Origin: Desulfosporosinus sp. FKB
GTDB lineage: Bacteria; Bacillota; Desulfitobacteriia; Desulfitobacteriales; Desulfitobacteriaceae
NCBI RefSeq assembly: GCF_002196705.1
Contig: NZ_NADJ01000040.1
Location: 248,001-312,000, forward strand
DNA: 64,000 nucleotides
Direction: 5' to 3'
The notes under the pieces are model-generated. The model made no database searches. It was not told the DNA's origin and saw only the letters and a list, made by a program, of their open reading frames with translations. Position 1 is the stretch's first letter, and the number at the start of each line of letters is the position of its first letter. Shown in pieces: positions 63,722 through 64,000 of this stretch. Made by a program: the position numbers and the translations under genes.

Positions 63722-64000
63722 TTAGAGCGCATCAATCTGCTTATCCGCTTCAGCAACTGCCTGCTCAAAGCGTTCGACAACGATGTCAAAATCCTCGTAA
63801 GAAGTGGTCGCCGCAGGCTCAAAGCGGATTACCTTAGAATTGTTGAGGGTGCCGGCTGTCATGACACGTCGTGCAAACATGCCTTTGGCCACAATATAGC
63901 CGATCTCCGATTTGGGGAACTCAACCCCAATCATCAAGCCAATGCCGCGGATTTCACTTAGAACGCGCGGATACTTGGCCTGGACCCCCTTAAGCTTGCT
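63722..64000 (-). CDS. Class III aminotransferase, C-terminal part (gene continues past the window)
   Basis: Ninety-two codons are visible, open to the right edge. The sequence PRVLSEIRGIGLMIGVEF followed by MFARRVMTAGTLNNSKVIRFEPA and a C-terminal helix is the end of a class III aminotransferase, most like putrescine or GABA aminotransferases. A 150-base gap separates it from the alcohol dehydrogenase gene on the same strand. The catalytic Lys lies outside the window. Confidence 0.8.
   Translation of the reverse strand, partial: SKLKGVQAKYPRVLSEIRGIGLMIGVEFPKSEIGYIVAKGMFARRVMTAGTLNNSKVIRFEPAATTSYEDFDIVVERFEQAVAEADKQIDAL

Noticed and set aside
1-64000. CRISPR arrays, tRNA or rRNA genes
   Set aside because: I saw no regularly spaced repeats, cloverleaf-type sequence or rRNA core segments on either strand by eye.

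Overview
The window looks like chromosomal DNA of an anaerobic, probably spore-forming Clostridia of the Peptococcaceae type (Desulfosporosinus/Desulfitobacterium-like). This is an inference from gene content: a Tat-exported DMSO-reductase-family enzyme with its TorD chaperone, a selenocysteine formate dehydrogenase next to an [FeFe] hydrogenase, iron alcohol dehydrogenases, Gram-positive type ABC transporters, and many TTG/GTG starts behind strong GGAGG sites. Almost all genes lie on the minus strand. I saw no rRNA, tRNA, CRISPR array or complete insertion sequence.

Layout. 0.1-3.1 kb: a sodium:solute symporter (+) flanked by pieces of a small palindromic element, then an iron alcohol dehydrogenase. 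3.1-11.6 kb: an OmpR/PhoR-type two-component system, a ResA thioredoxin and CcdA, an unassigned membrane protein, a Bce-like ABC exporter, a short secreted-type ORF and an unknown membrane protein. 11.9-16.7 kb: a four-gene set fdhF(Sec)-hycB-hydA-hycB, the composition of a hydrogen-dependent CO2 reductase, followed by a DUF2294 protein and a radical SAM protein. 19.0-24.7 kb: torD-dmsABC preceded by a FadR-type GntR regulator, with a matching operator-like palindrome between them, then an MFS transporter.

26.5-38.0 kb: a peptide-type uptake and degradation cluster (dppBC, binding protein, M20 peptidase, dppD, dppF, DUF1177, AroM, M29 peptidase) with a PucR regulator. 38.0-40.9 kb: a probable acquired patch (recombinase remnant, drug-efflux MFS, divergent LysR). 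41.0-43.8 kb: a MacAB-type exporter. 44.1-44.8 kb: a RelBE-type toxin-antitoxin pair. 44.9-59.1 kb: the complete urea system, with a hybrid histidine kinase and AraC-type response regulator, then urtABCDE and ureABCEFGD, all co-oriented. 59.4-60.5 kb: a receiver-kinase protein. 60.5-64.0 kb: a zinc-ribbon ORF ending in a displaced dppC fragment, and two class III aminotransferases around an iron alcohol dehydrogenase.

Functionally, the urea cluster is a self-contained nitrogen module (import, hydrolysis, nickel assembly, a likely sensor pair). The fdhF/hydA set would interconvert H2+CO2 and formate without NAD or external ferredoxin. The dms cluster gives a respiratory reductase. The most unusual material is non-coding: a family of miniature IS200/IS605-like elements with conserved paired stems, three of whose copies lie upstream of genes in the same relative orientation, and a family of long GGGTAY-type intergenic hairpins.
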